Part shown: piece by piece, positions 24,207 to 35,315 of the stretch
Position numbering within the stretch: the stretch's first letter is position 1
Layout of the letters: the number at the start of each line of letters is the position of its first letter
Source of the DNA: Camarhynchus parvulus
Lineage: Eukaryota; Chordata; Aves; Passeriformes; Thraupidae
Assembly: GCF_901933205.1 (NCBI RefSeq)
Contig: NC_044590.1
Location: 4,603,501 to 4,667,500, forward strand
DNA length: 64,000 nucleotides
Direction of reading: 5' to 3'
Notes under the pieces: generated by a model
The model's input: only the letters and a program-made list of their open reading frames with translations
Told to the model about the DNA's origin: nothing
The model's database searches: none
Program-made: the position numbers and the translations under genes

Positions 24207-24332
24207 GGGTACCAGGTGATTCCAGAGGGCTCTCTGTGCCACACAGTGAGGGGTACCAGGTGATTCCAGAGGGCTCTCTGTGCCACACAGTGAGGGGTAC
24301 CAGGGGATTCCAGAGAGCTCTCTGTGCCGCAG
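24207..24332. repeat. Tandem repeat, 3 x 44 bp
   Basis: Unit starts at 24207, 24251 and 24295 (gggtaccagg..gattccag). The first two copies are essentially identical, and the third diverges after gtgccgca. The exact 44-bp period indicates recent local duplication. Confidence 0.92.
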
Positions 24333-27300
24333 AGGGATGGGTTTCAGACCAATGCTCTCTGCTCTCAGCTGCCCTCTTCCCTGCAGGAAAAGGAGTTTCT
24401 CCATGGCCTGGCTGGATCTGTGCTCAGGAGCTGCTCTGACCAGCAAGGAGGATAGAATCAACACTGTTACTTTGGCATGTTATCCTGAACGTCCGAGTCA
24501 CCACACAGCTCTGCAGCCACCTCATCTCCTGCTCCCACTCCCACAGCCTCTGTGCTGGTGCCCTGAAACTCTGCCACCAGCATTAGACATAACAGCAGGC
24601 TTAATTAAAGGGTGGCAGCCTGCCAGCATCCAAGAGGCAGAGCTGAGCTGGCTGCACTGCTTTCAAAGGAGTATTGGAAAAAAAGCCACACTGGGAAATA
24701 GCAGGGCAAGCCTTGTCACACTGATGCTGCTGTGGGTCAAGCATCTGCTCTGCCTCAGGTCCAGCCCCTGGGAGGAGGAGTTGAGCAGGGGCTCAAGTGT
24801 GGCTGACCCCACTGCCAGGATGCTCACAGGGACCTTCCCAGGGGATGCACACTGTGGTGTCGAGTCACAGCTCCATCCTGCCCTGCTGGAGAGGGACATG
24901 GAAAAGTGGGAGATGGAAAAGTGCAGGCTGGGCTGGAGCTCAGGAATTTATTCATTTCTGTCACAAAATGAGATGACACAATATATTTCCATGGTTATCA
25001 GAGATCTCAACACCTCCCCAGAGACCCCAGCAGGAGAGAGGGATGGTGACCACCTGAGCTGTGTCCCTGCCCTGCTGTGGAGTTTTCATGGCATCTACTC
25101 CTCCACCTGATGGTCTCAGTGCAATCTGGATGCTGGAGGATCCCCATGGATGGATACTGACAACCCCTCCTAGAGGAAAAAAAAGCACTTTTGCATCTGG
25201 AAGCAAGTGGCAGCAGCTGCACAAAAGCAGGACAAGGACAGAGCCACAGTGGGAGGAGAAAGGTGCAGCCCTCGGGTAAACTGTGCAGCAGGCAGATCCC
25301 TGTGGCACATGTGCTGCTCAGCTCCAGGCAGATAACAGACAATACCCTGATTATTGGAATGCATTTAGCACTGTGAAATGCCTGGTTAAAGAATAGCTCT
25401 TCCAACAAAAAAAGAAAAGACCACAGAAAAAGAAATCAGCCTTTAGCTTCTGAGTCCTCGCTTTGCTTCACCCTCAAGATTTGGTCTGCTGTGTGTCCAG
25501 CATAATTATTAAGCAAGTTCTGATGGAAGAATTTTATTTACCCAGCCTCAAAAAGGAAGAAAGGAATCCTTAATAGTAGATTAGATCAAAAAAACCATAA
25601 TTTATTTTTCAATAAGTGCTTCAGATGTAAGATCAATGGCTCGAGGCTGATTGATAGGAGCTGTTTGCAAAGACCTCAGATCTAATTGTACCCAGGCAAT
25701 CACACAGACCTTTTCTTTGACCAGCACTAGACACCACCCCCCTTGTGCAGATGGGGGAAGGGACAAGAAAATAGCAATACTTTGCATTGGAGAGTTGCTC
25801 AGCAACTGCCCCATATTATTTTTGAGTTATTCTTGAGCACAGCCTCTTTTCTCTTTGATCTTCACGCAATTTTTGTTGCTGTTACCTCTCAAAAAGACAA
25901 TGTTTTAAAAGAATTGCATCTCCATTTGCCACAATATTTTATTATTTTTTTTAACATTTTTTCCCTCAAGCACAACCAAAGCCTGATGGCATCAGGGAAA
26001 GCAGTGCATTACTTTGCAGAGGAGAGGAAATTAATGTCCACTACTCTGCTGGAGCCTTTCACAGGGCATGGGAGACAGAGGTTTAGCATCTTTTTCTCTA
26101 CATGGCCCACAGATGATATTCAGAGGCAAGATAACTGTGTTTAACTCCTGCCACCAAGCAGCCACTCAGCTGGGTTTGGGCAGGCAAGGTGGTGTTGGAG
26201 CCCCCATTTTGGCAGCCTTTGATCAAGAAATGGCAGTGGGGTGATTTGTCAGGGGAGGAGAGTGCCAGGGCTGGGATTACTCACCAGGCTGTAATTCCAG
26301 ACAGAGCTTGGCACGGAGAACATTACCCTACAGTCCTGCTTTGGAAGGAGCACCACATCTCATCCACCAGTTATGATCAGCCCTGCTGATAAATGCCTCC
26401 ATGTGACACAAAAAGTGATGAAACCCTGAGCTGCTCAGCCTGAACCAGAGCTGCCTCCATGCTCTGGATGACACAGATCCCTCGTGGGGCTCAGCAGAAT
26501 GGAGCTTCTGATTATTGGGGTGCACCTGATCCTTTTGTCTCTCATCCATTTTCTGCTATTGCCAAACACAGAGGGAAACAAGAGTTTTGCACTGCTTTGG
26601 TCTCTCCTTGGTACCACACAGAGAAGAAAACAAGTAAAACACCAAGTCCCTGAAATAGATTTAAAAAAAAACCAAAAACCCCTTAAGAAACATAGTGAAG
26701 AAAATAACCCAAGATTTTAAATGCCATTTGCAAATATGAGTCAGGAGCATCTCCTGCTGCCAGCTCCATGGACTAATGATGGAATGATTCCAGCACAGCC
26801 CCTGCTCAGGGAGAACACAGCCACTCCTGAGCCAGGTTCCAGCCCAGCCAGGGGATGTTCTCAGAGGAAAAACCAATTTCATCACTCCTCTGCCTCAGAG
26901 TAACCCTGTTAGGCAATCCCTCGCCCAGGCAGAGCATGGGGATTTCTTCTTGCACTCCTTCCCCCCAGAGCAGCTTGTTTGTTTTGCTGCTTTCAGGTTT
27001 GACCCCCTGAAGGACAGAAAAACAAAACCCTGAAACTTTGCACGCAGATTAACCCCTGAGGCAGCAGGAGGGAGCAAATTTCTACATCTTGTAAAAATCT
27101 CAGCTGCAAAGAGCTAAAAATAGACTTTTCTTGCCTGGGGAATTCTAGCCTTGCCTTGTGAGTCGTGGTGCTGCAGATTATTGCATTCATAATTTAAATG
27201 TTGGATGGGTATAAAATTACTGGCGTGGGAGTTATTCAATTTCTGGTGAGTACATTTACATCAAATAGTGGCTGCACACACAAAAGATAGGAAAAAGTCC

Positions 27301-27549
27301 TTCCACTTGTGTTTGCCTGAAGCACTGAGAGCATGTGAAGCCCCACAAGGCTGCTCTTGTGATCAGATAATGGTTTTTTTCTACTAAAAACCTGTTAAAG
27401 TTCACTTTGGCTGAAAGAGCACTTGTGTCTCCCCTCCTGGCATGGGGCTGCTCCAGGCTCATCCCTCTCCAGGTTAGAAGAACTCCCAGGGCTGATCTGA
27501 GCACTGCTAAGGGTGGGTGATGCTCTGAAACTAAAAAAGGATTGATTCA
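24333..27549. other. Intergenic, no gene recognised
   Basis: A 276-codon plus-strand open frame (24280-25110) starts in the tandem repeat but shows no family resemblance, domain pattern or splice context; I regard it as chance. Nothing else recognised. Confidence 0.5.
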
Positions 27550-27551
27550 GT

Positions 27552-27772
27552 GTAGATATTAGGGAAAAAAAATTTACAATGAGCGTGGTAAAATACCAGA
27601 ACAAGTTGTCCAGAGAAATGATGGTTGTCCCATCCCTGGAAGTGCTCAAGGTGAGCTTGGACAGGGCTCTGAGCCTGGTCTGCTTCAAGGTGTCCCTGCT
27701 TATTGCAGGGGGAAAGGACCAAAATTTATAACCCCAACTATCCTATAATTCTATGACTAATCTGAGGAAATC
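27552..27772 (+). mobile_element. CR1 LINE fragment, 3' end
   Basis: Plus-strand order of the CR1 3' end: attaggg(aa), accagaacaagttgtccagag, ccatccctggaagtgctcaagg, aggtgtccctgcttattgcaggggg, and a terminal taattctatgac with nearby repeats of atgattctgtga. Orientation is 5' to 3' on plus. Confidence 0.85.
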
Positions 27773-28209
27773 TTATGATTCTGTGAGGAAATGACTAATC
27801 TGAGGAAATGTGAGGCCCATTGGTTCCTTCCTCACCCCACTCCTTCCTGCCTCAGTCTTCACTCCTTCTGCCTCCATGCTCCCACAGAAGGGCTGTTTTT
27901 TCCTCACCTGTGCAAAGTCACTTCCAAAAAACAACTGGCTGCATCTGGAGAGCCATTGCTGACCCTGCCTGTGAGGGGCTGAGCAGCTCCAGCCCAGCTG
28001 CACTGCAGCAAACAGCCCTGGCCATCCCACAGCAGCACAGCAAGGCTCCTGGGGCACTTGATAGCCAGACAGCCTGGGGGTTTCAGTGATTTATTTATTT
28101 ATTATTTATTTAGTGATGCTGTTTTAACTCAGAGAGTGTGAGCCTCCCAATGAATCACACCATGGCCAATCAGAAGTTTCCTGTCAGTTGTGCTTCCTTG
28201 GACATTATT
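27773..28209. other. Intergenic, includes an (ATTT)n stretch
   Basis: Unique-looking sequence with a short (ATTT)n run near 28091-28113. No gene recognised. Confidence 0.6.
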
Positions 28210-28215
28210 CCCGGC

Positions 28216-28606
28216 TGTGACCGTGTTCACAGGGGTTCTTGGATGAGGGAAGAGACGAGGATCTGACTCCATGTTTCAGAAGGCTTGATTTGTTATTTTA
28301 TGATATATATTATATTAAAACTATGCTAAAAGAATAGAAGAAAAGGTTTCATCAGAAGGCTAGCTAAGCTAAGAATAGAATAGCAAAGAATGATAACAAA
28401 GGCTTGTGGCTCGGACTTTCTGTCCGAGCCAGCTGGGCTATGATTGGCCATTAATTGGAAACATCCAACATGGGCCAATCACAGATGCACCTGCTGCATT
28501 CCACAGCAGCAGATAATCGTTGTTTGCATTTTGTTCCTGAGGCCTCTCAGCTTCTCAGGAGGAAAAATCCTAAGGAAAGGATTTTTCATAAAAGATGTCT
28601 GTGACA
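28216..28606 (-). mobile_element. Solo LTR of an endogenous retrovirus-like element
   Basis: A 391-bp unit with TG...CA termini (TGTGAC at left, GTGACA at right) and identical 6-bp flanks cccggc at 28210-28215 and 28607-28612. Read on minus it begins TGTCACAGACATC and matches, from memory, a common songbird LTR family. It contains two CCAAT/ATTGG boxes (near 28443 and 28475) and a perfect 9-bp hairpin. No internal retroviral sequence or second LTR is next to it, so it is a recombined solo LTR. The 6-bp duplication favours a class II (ERVK-like) integrase over the 4-5 bp of other classes. Confidence 0.92.
28408..28430. other. Perfect 9-bp inverted repeat with 5-nt loop inside the LTR
   Basis: ggctcggac, loop tttct, gtccgagcc. 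It is palindromic on both strands and sits inside the solo LTR beside the ATTGG boxes. Confidence 0.9.
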
Positions 28607-28612
28607 CCCGGC

Positions 28613-31304
28613 AGTGTAAATTCCATGCTTGGAGCCCAAACTGAGCTCTGACAGGCAGGGAGAAACCCTCACTTGGTGTAAAGGAGGAGAGAGGACCTGC
28701 AAATTCCCCTTCAGAATGGCAGAGCTGGAAAAATACAATTGTGCTTTGCCTCCAGAGCAGCTGTGCACAGGTAAAGCAGCTTCTCCTCCTTCCAGGCTCC
28801 CATCCCATCCATGGAAATGTGGAAGGGCCCTGGGCAGCGCTGCAGGCAGAATGTGCCTTGCTGCTGGGAGGCTGAGCAGTTTGCCAGCTGGCAGGGCTCC
28901 TTCCTGCTGCCGTGGGGCTCTGGCATGGCCAGCCCAGCCCGGCAGACCCCGGCAGGAGCTGCCCTGCCAAAGCTCCGGGCCTGGAGCTGCACCCCTGCTC
29001 CAGAGCAGGGCTGTGGGCTCAGGGCATCCTTTATGTTGCATGGAAATGAGGACAAGTGGGGATTTTTGCCATCAGGCTGAGCTGCAATTTCCACCAACCT
29101 TCATCGTTAGAGATGTCTGGTTTGACATTTGGCTTGGTTACAGTAAAAAAGTCAATTTTTTCAGACTGAATCTACCTCATTCTTCTGATACACAATATAC
29201 AAACAGAAACCAAAATTATTCATGGTACTTTAATACAAAATAAAACAAACTCCTTCCTCCACAAGAGGGTCCTTTCTTTCCCTCTGACAGCCATTCTTCC
29301 ACCTCATCACTTGTTTTCTCCCATTTTCTGAAAGAGTTTCCTGGACAAAAATAATGCTGATCATGTAAGAAAGCATTGTGAATATCAATGAAGGTTTCTC
29401 TTCTTTTCCTTCTGCTCCCAGTTCCTTCTCTGGGCAAAAAGTAAATAGAGTCAGCTGTAGCTGACACAGAAGCTGACGAGGGAGGCACATTAGTTTGTCT
29501 GCCTGTCGGGGATTTCTTGTGTAGCAGCCTTCAGATCCAGAGCCAAACTTCCCAACTCCATCTGGGACAGGATCTGGGACAGGATCTGATTTTTTCTTTT
29601 TGTTCATGCTCAAATATCTTATTTACTTCATTACCTTTTTTTTTTTTTGGTGGAATTTCATCATGAGACCTTTTTAAAACCAGTCTGTAGATTAGAATAA
29701 TTTAGTTTTTAAGCACAGAAAACACAGAGGCACCATAAAATTAACCTGGATCTTTTTTTCATGCATATGTGTGAATTTGTAATTACTAATTAATTTGTTC
29801 TAGTGGTTGCCTAGGGACAAGGGGACAGGACTTTGTTATAAAGTACAGGAGACCATTCCAGCAAATAATATGTGCATATAAATATTTGCTGGATCAAAGG
29901 TGCTAATTTTACTGAGCTAGGGAAAATTACATGCTAAACCAATCCATAGTGTATCAGTAAACACAGCTGCCAGTTTGCTTTACACAGAGTTTTTTTTTCT
30001 TTTTTCCTGCTTTTATTTTTATTTTTTTTTCTCTTTTTTGTAGGTGTTGTCACAAGTCCTGGGGTTAAAATCCAGGGATTTTTTTTGCAAAATTGCAGGG
30101 CAGAACTGTGCTGAGCCCATTCCTGGGGTCAGTAGGTGCTCTCTGCTGCATCGTGAGGAGGGGACACCCTGGGTGCCAGGGCAGCTCTGCCAGGGGGGCA
30201 CAGTGCAGATACCACACCAGGAACGCTTGGAAAATACATGTGCGTGCCACAGAGAACATTTCATTGCTGTCCCTTCATCCACAAAGCTGCAAAATGGAGA
30301 GGGAGCTGGTGCTGCCTCGGGGAAAGGCTGTGCTGCTGAAACAACAGCATTGAATTTAATGAAAAATGAGGTTAAATTAGCCAACGCCAGTGACATCTAA
30401 CCTGGGCAGTAGGAATCTGACAAAGGGAATATCTAAAGGGAAATATCCCTTCCCCTGTTGCCTGTAAGGAACTTTCCTTCGCTCTGCCCTGTGCACACCC
30501 ACCCTGCTCAGCTGCTCCTCTGAGTGACATCCTGGTGACACAGGGAAGTTACCAAGGAAGCACTCAGGTTAAATTTTACTCCCACGTCAATTCTGACCTT
30601 GCATTAATAAGTATAATTAACTTCTATTGACTTGAGTTTCCAGAAAGAAGCCTCACATGAGCTGCTGGGTTGATCCACTGCCACCATAGAGGGAAATGTG
30701 TCCTGAGAGTACAGGGGTCACTTGCCTCACGTGCAGCTAAACCCACATGTGGGAATTAGTTCTAAATAAGATGCTTCTGTGCCTAAGTTTGACAAATAAA
30801 CAGCTATTAGTGTATAAAGCATCGCTGACTGAAGGCAGATCAGCTGGCAGCAGTGGTGCATAGGCATTGGTAAAATCAAATTTCTTCAGATCTGCTCCCG
30901 GAGCTCAGGCTGAAGCTCACGTGTACCAGCCCTTACTGGGAGGGGGTTCCTAAAAGTCAGGTTCCACAGCATCCCCCTAAGGAGCTTCCCAAATCCTACA
31001 CAGGTGTGTGAAGGATTGAAACTGTGAGTTAAATCTCATCTATCCCCATCTTCCCTGCCATGAATATCCAAAAAACCCCCATGGATTCCCATCCCAGGGA
31101 AGATGATGTATAAATTTGAGATACTTTGGCCCAAATATTTTTATCCTGAGAAGATTCTCCTGCTCATCTCTACTCAGCTCCAGGAACAGGATTTTCCAGC
31201 ACCAGAAGTCACACAGGGAACTAGCAGAATTCAGGGCTCAGCAGAGGGGTACATCACATATTCCAAAACCCTGTGGATATGGCACTTGAGGAAATGTTTT
31301 AATG
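28613..31304. other. Intergenic, no gene recognised
   Basis: Contains T-rich runs (for example 29628-29648 and 29992-30042) and open frames without family resemblance. Confidence 0.5.
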
Positions 31305-31362
31305 CTGACAGTTGGATTTGATGACCTAAAGGTCCTTTCCAACCTTAACAGTCCTGTGATTC
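31305..31362 (+). mobile_element. CR1 LINE tail fragment
   Basis: ttggatttgatgacctaaag, gtcctttccaacctta and gtcctgtgattctgtg follow the plus-strand CR1 terminal sequence. Only the last ~55 bp remain. Confidence 0.8.
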
Positions 31363-34300
31363 TGTGCTTGTGTCTAGACTTTGTGAGAAAATGTGTTTTT
31401 AATAAGCTTTCTGGCTTCCTGCAGAAAGCCCCTTGCACTCTCAGGTTTTTATCACAACTTTGACCACAGAGATTCTCAAAACTTTATTTTCCATTGAATG
31501 GAAGCGGCTCAGCCCCTGAATTGCCCTCAGCTGAATGGGTGCAGCTCCCAGGGAAATTATCACTGAAGCAGAGGATAGAGCCTGTTGTGCCTTTTCCTTT
31601 CCATGCCACTACAAAGAACATGCTTATTCAGCCTTTTAACAGACTGGCTATTTCTACTTATTCAGCTTTTGCCATGTTCCTCATTATTTACAGATTCCTT
31701 TTTCACTTGAATTGCTTTTCTTCAAGGTACTGGTTAAAATTCATGTGGTTTCAGCATTACCACGTTTTTCATTACAGCATTATCAGTATTACCAATGTCT
31801 GATTTTTTAATATTTTCTTATATGAAATAAATTTCTGTGACTGTAGCTCTTTCACACTATCTTCCCTTTTTCAGTGCTAGCAGCTCAAAACAATCTATTA
31901 CTGCCAATAGAACTCAAAATTACTGCCTTTTAAAATGAGATAGACTGCAGGAGGAAATCTTTATTATTCAGATTATGGAAAATTTGTTTCCCATTTTGCA
32001 GAGCTGTGTCAGGGTCACTCATATGGGGATGCAGGAAGACAGAGACCTTGAAAACCCTTCCATCAAGTGCTTTGATAACCTGGGGCTTTTTTGCCCAGAG
32101 ATATTTCGGGATTCCCATTCTGCTTTCAATTCACACTGTCCCTCAATCCAAATAATCTTTCAAGTATGGACAAGCCCCTCACTCCTCTAAGGTGAAGCTG
32201 TTGGTGACCAGGAGGGCTGGGAGCCTTTCCAAGGACATGTGGACAGAGCTGTGAGGACTCTGCTGGGCAGGAACAGGGGCTGGGAATTCCTGGAGGAGGG
32301 GCACAAGCACCGAGCTGGAGATGCTGGAGCCTTCGCTGAACAAATGGGTTTGGTTTTGAAACTCCCTGGCAAGGAGTCAAGGACTAAAAGGAGCTTCGCA
32401 GAGCTGGACAACTTGCCCAAACATGTTGGGACTGAGTGACTGCTTTGGCTGCTGGAAGATTTGGAGGAGGGAAGAGGCCTTTGTCTCCAGGGGTGATGGA
32501 TGGGCCGCTGACAATCAGCATTTCTGCTGCAACGTGCCACGTTTCCTTGCAATATCTCTGCAGCAACACCTCTAGGTTTTTTAGTTTTCCATTCTGCCCT
32601 TGTATCACCATTTAGGATTCCCAAATCTGCCGCAGTGACAAGGGATCAGTTTTCTAAGGGGATTGTGTTTCCCCACAGGAGGGAAGCACTTGGGTTTATT
32701 GTAGGTGGAGCTGATGGTTACACCTATGCCTGAGACAGTTACCCAACACTTTCCCCTGCAAACCCCGTTTAATTACTTTAACATTGCAAAACCTTGCCAA
32801 CAAGGCAAAATTTCTGTGCCATCTCCTTTAGAAGGTACCTGCTCTCCTCCCTCAATGCCAATGCAGAAGGGAGACAAATACAGAGTTAAATTCTTCTCCC
32901 TGCCCAGTGTTGGGGTTTTATGGAGTTAGATTGCTAGAGAATAGCCCGTCAATATTTAACAAAGGAAGAAATTGTCAATTATCCTCATTTTGCTAAGCAT
33001 GGAAATCTAGCTGAAATGCTTACAAACTTGCCTGGAGAAGGATGCCCATGCCTTCAATTAAGAACCAGAAAAAGCTACAAAAATTCAATATATCTTGGTC
33101 ATCTAATTAGTGGATTTGTCTTGCTGTGGTCCTTTTGGAGAACTCTTCCAGATCAGCTGCTCAGTCATGACAAAGACCTGCACTGTCAGAAAATAATAAT
33201 AATTTAAATTCCTGATTACTTTGTGGGGCTTTGCTTAAAAGCTGCAGCAGAAATATTTCTGTGCTTCATGTTGGGACTCATAAGGTTGACCAATCCAAGA
33301 GGGGTGGCTGAATTGGAGCTTACGGGAGAGGGGGTAAAACATGTATTTCTGGGCAAATCAGGAAAACCTTATAAAGATATTTGGAGTGACACAATTTATC
33401 CTTTAGTCCCAAAGATTTGTACTCCCTAAAGATGGGTAAATTAATGGGTAAATATGTGGGTATGGCAAGACTGAAGTGAGAAGGACCAAGAGACATCCTT
33501 GGAGGCAGCTGTGCCCACCCCAAAACACTCCTCAATCCCAAGGCGTGTGAGAAATCCCCCTGGGGATTTCATGAAATGTTTACACTTGTGCCGGAGCAAG
33601 GAGCATTGTCACTGGTGATTTGTGTCTGGTACATTGTCAGCACACGGCTGATGGCCAGGAGCTGCCAGCCCGTTTGGGGGTGAGTAACACTCCAGAATCA
33701 ACAGTGTGCAACAGAAGTATTTGGGGATAGCCAGAGGCAGCTATGATCAGCAAAGGAGCGGTTCAGATTTTCTGATGATTTTTCGTTCAGATTTCCCCCA
33801 CTGCTCTTGCAGCCATTCCCTTGGTAAAGAACATCTGTATCCACCTCTGATGAGTGAGCCGCAGAGTTCATCTGCTCATCCCTCTGTTTGCTTTGCACTG
33901 AGAGCTGAATCAACAGTAAGAGAAGATAATTTTAAGGATAAGTATTTGTGTCTTATCTCCCTCCTTCACTCCCTGCCATTTCATATTCATTCATGGCTCT
34001 GTGGACCATTTCTCTGGAGTTTTGAGGTGTCACTGAGCTGCTGTGAGTGACAGGACATGGAGGATGGTGATGGGATGAAGGAATTGACAAGCACAGGGAT
34101 GATGTTCTATGTTATATAACCCCACAAACCTGCTTGATTTCATATTAGCCCTCATGTAGTTACAGCATCTACAAGTAAATTTGCAGCTGGAGACCCCTGC
34201 CCTGATAAACCACCCAGAGACTGGTAAAGGAGAGGAATTTAAATTTCCATCTGTGTGTGAGAATGCCATATTTTCCCACAAGGTTATGGCGAGCCAAACC

Positions 34301-34399
34301 TGCTCTGTGGAATCACCTTCTAGTTAAAATACCCAACAAATCCCACAGGTAAGAGCAGCCACATTCTTGCTGAGGGGACCCAAAATCCTCTGGGAATTC
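31363..34399. other. Intergenic upstream of OSBPL2
   Basis: Mostly unique, AT-rich sequence. Two stretches near 32940-33180 and 33300-33430 have protein-like translations that I cannot assign (see findings). No splice-supported exon recognised. Confidence 0.45.
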
Positions 34400-34960
34400 C
34401 CTCGGTGAGGCGTCCCTGGCCGCGGGGGCTGCCGGTACTGCCTCATCTGCATAGCCACGCCCTAATTTGCATATCCCCTGCGCCATTGGCCAGTGGTCTC
34501 CCCAGCGGTGGCGCGGCCCGGGGCGGTCAGGCTCGACTCCTCATTAGCATTCGCCCCGCCTCCCAGCGCGGGGACAAGGAGCTGATTCGTCGTCTTGGCA
34601 ACGGCGGGGCGCGGACGCGCTCTGCGATTGGTGGAGGCGCCTGTCAATCCACCGCGGCCAGGGCCGCACTTCCGCCTCGGTGTCCGCGGTGCCGTCGCCG
34701 GAGCCGGTGCAGGTAATGCCGCGGGCCGGGCCCGGGGCCGCCGCGCTGCGCTCCGCGTTCCGCTACCTCGGGGGCCTCCGCTCCTCTCGCCGACCCCAGC
34801 GCCCCCACAGCCCCGCTCAGGCCCGGCTTGGGGGTCCCGTCCCGTCCTCAGCGGGCCGTGGGCCGCGCTGTCAGTGCGGCGGGGGCGGGCGGTGGAGCGG
34901 CCGCCCAACGCTCCTCTCCCGTCCCGGTGGCCCGGGGGACCTTGATCTGCCGGGGTGTCT
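34400..34960 (+). promoter_or_regulatory. OSBPL2: OSBPL2 CpG-island promoter
   Basis: A strong CpG island begins abruptly near 34400. It holds an octamer ATTTGCAT (34465-34472), inverted CCAAT boxes ATTGG at 34485-34489 and 34627-34631, and a TTGGCAAC element (34595-34602) resembling an RFX half-site. No TATA box is evident, as usual for housekeeping promoters. The transcription start probably lies a few tens of bases before the exon 1 donor at 34712. Confidence 0.75.
34640..34712 (+). other. OSBPL2: OSBPL2 non-coding exon 1 (5' UTR), start approximate
   Basis: The donor GGTGCAG|GTAATG at 34712/34713 lies inside the CpG island and ahead of a ~11.8-kb intron leading to the first coding exon. 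The 5' end of the exon is inferred. Additional untranslated exons in the intron are possible but could not be identified. Confidence 0.55.
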
Positions 34961-35012
34961 CGGGGCGCTGCGGGCCGCAGGCCCGACCTGCGGCGTGGGC
35001 AGCGCGGGGCTG

Positions 35013-35315
35013 AGGTGCTGTGAGCCCTGCCCAGTGCTGTGATTCTGCCCGGTGCTGAGCCCTGCCCGGTGCTGTGATTCTGCCTGGTGCTGAGCCCTGC
35101 CCGATGCTGTGAATCCTGTCCGGTACTGTGGTTTCTCTCGGTCCTGCGAATCCTGCCCGGTGCTGAGCCGTGCCCGGTGTCGTGATCCCGTCCCGGCCGA
35201 GCCGTGCCCGGTGCTGTGAATCCTGCCCGGTGCAGAGCCGTGCCCGGTACCGTGATTTAACCCAGTACCGTGATTCCCCCGGTGCCGCGATCCCGTCCCG
35301 GCCGAGCCCTGCCCC
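35013..35315. repeat. GC-rich degenerate minisatellite in OSBPL2 intron 1
   Basis: Many variants of a ~17-18-bp core, gcccggtgctgtga(t/a), alternate with gcccggtgctgagcc and form a ~35-bp higher-order unit that is clearest at 35030-35110. It continues the CpG-rich region downstream of the promoter. Confidence 0.8.

Noticed and set aside
24280..25110. 276-codon open frame on plus
   Set aside because: Longest intergenic open frame, but it starts within a 44-bp tandem repeat, has no domain-like pattern and no supporting signals; its composition looks like translated intergenic DNA.
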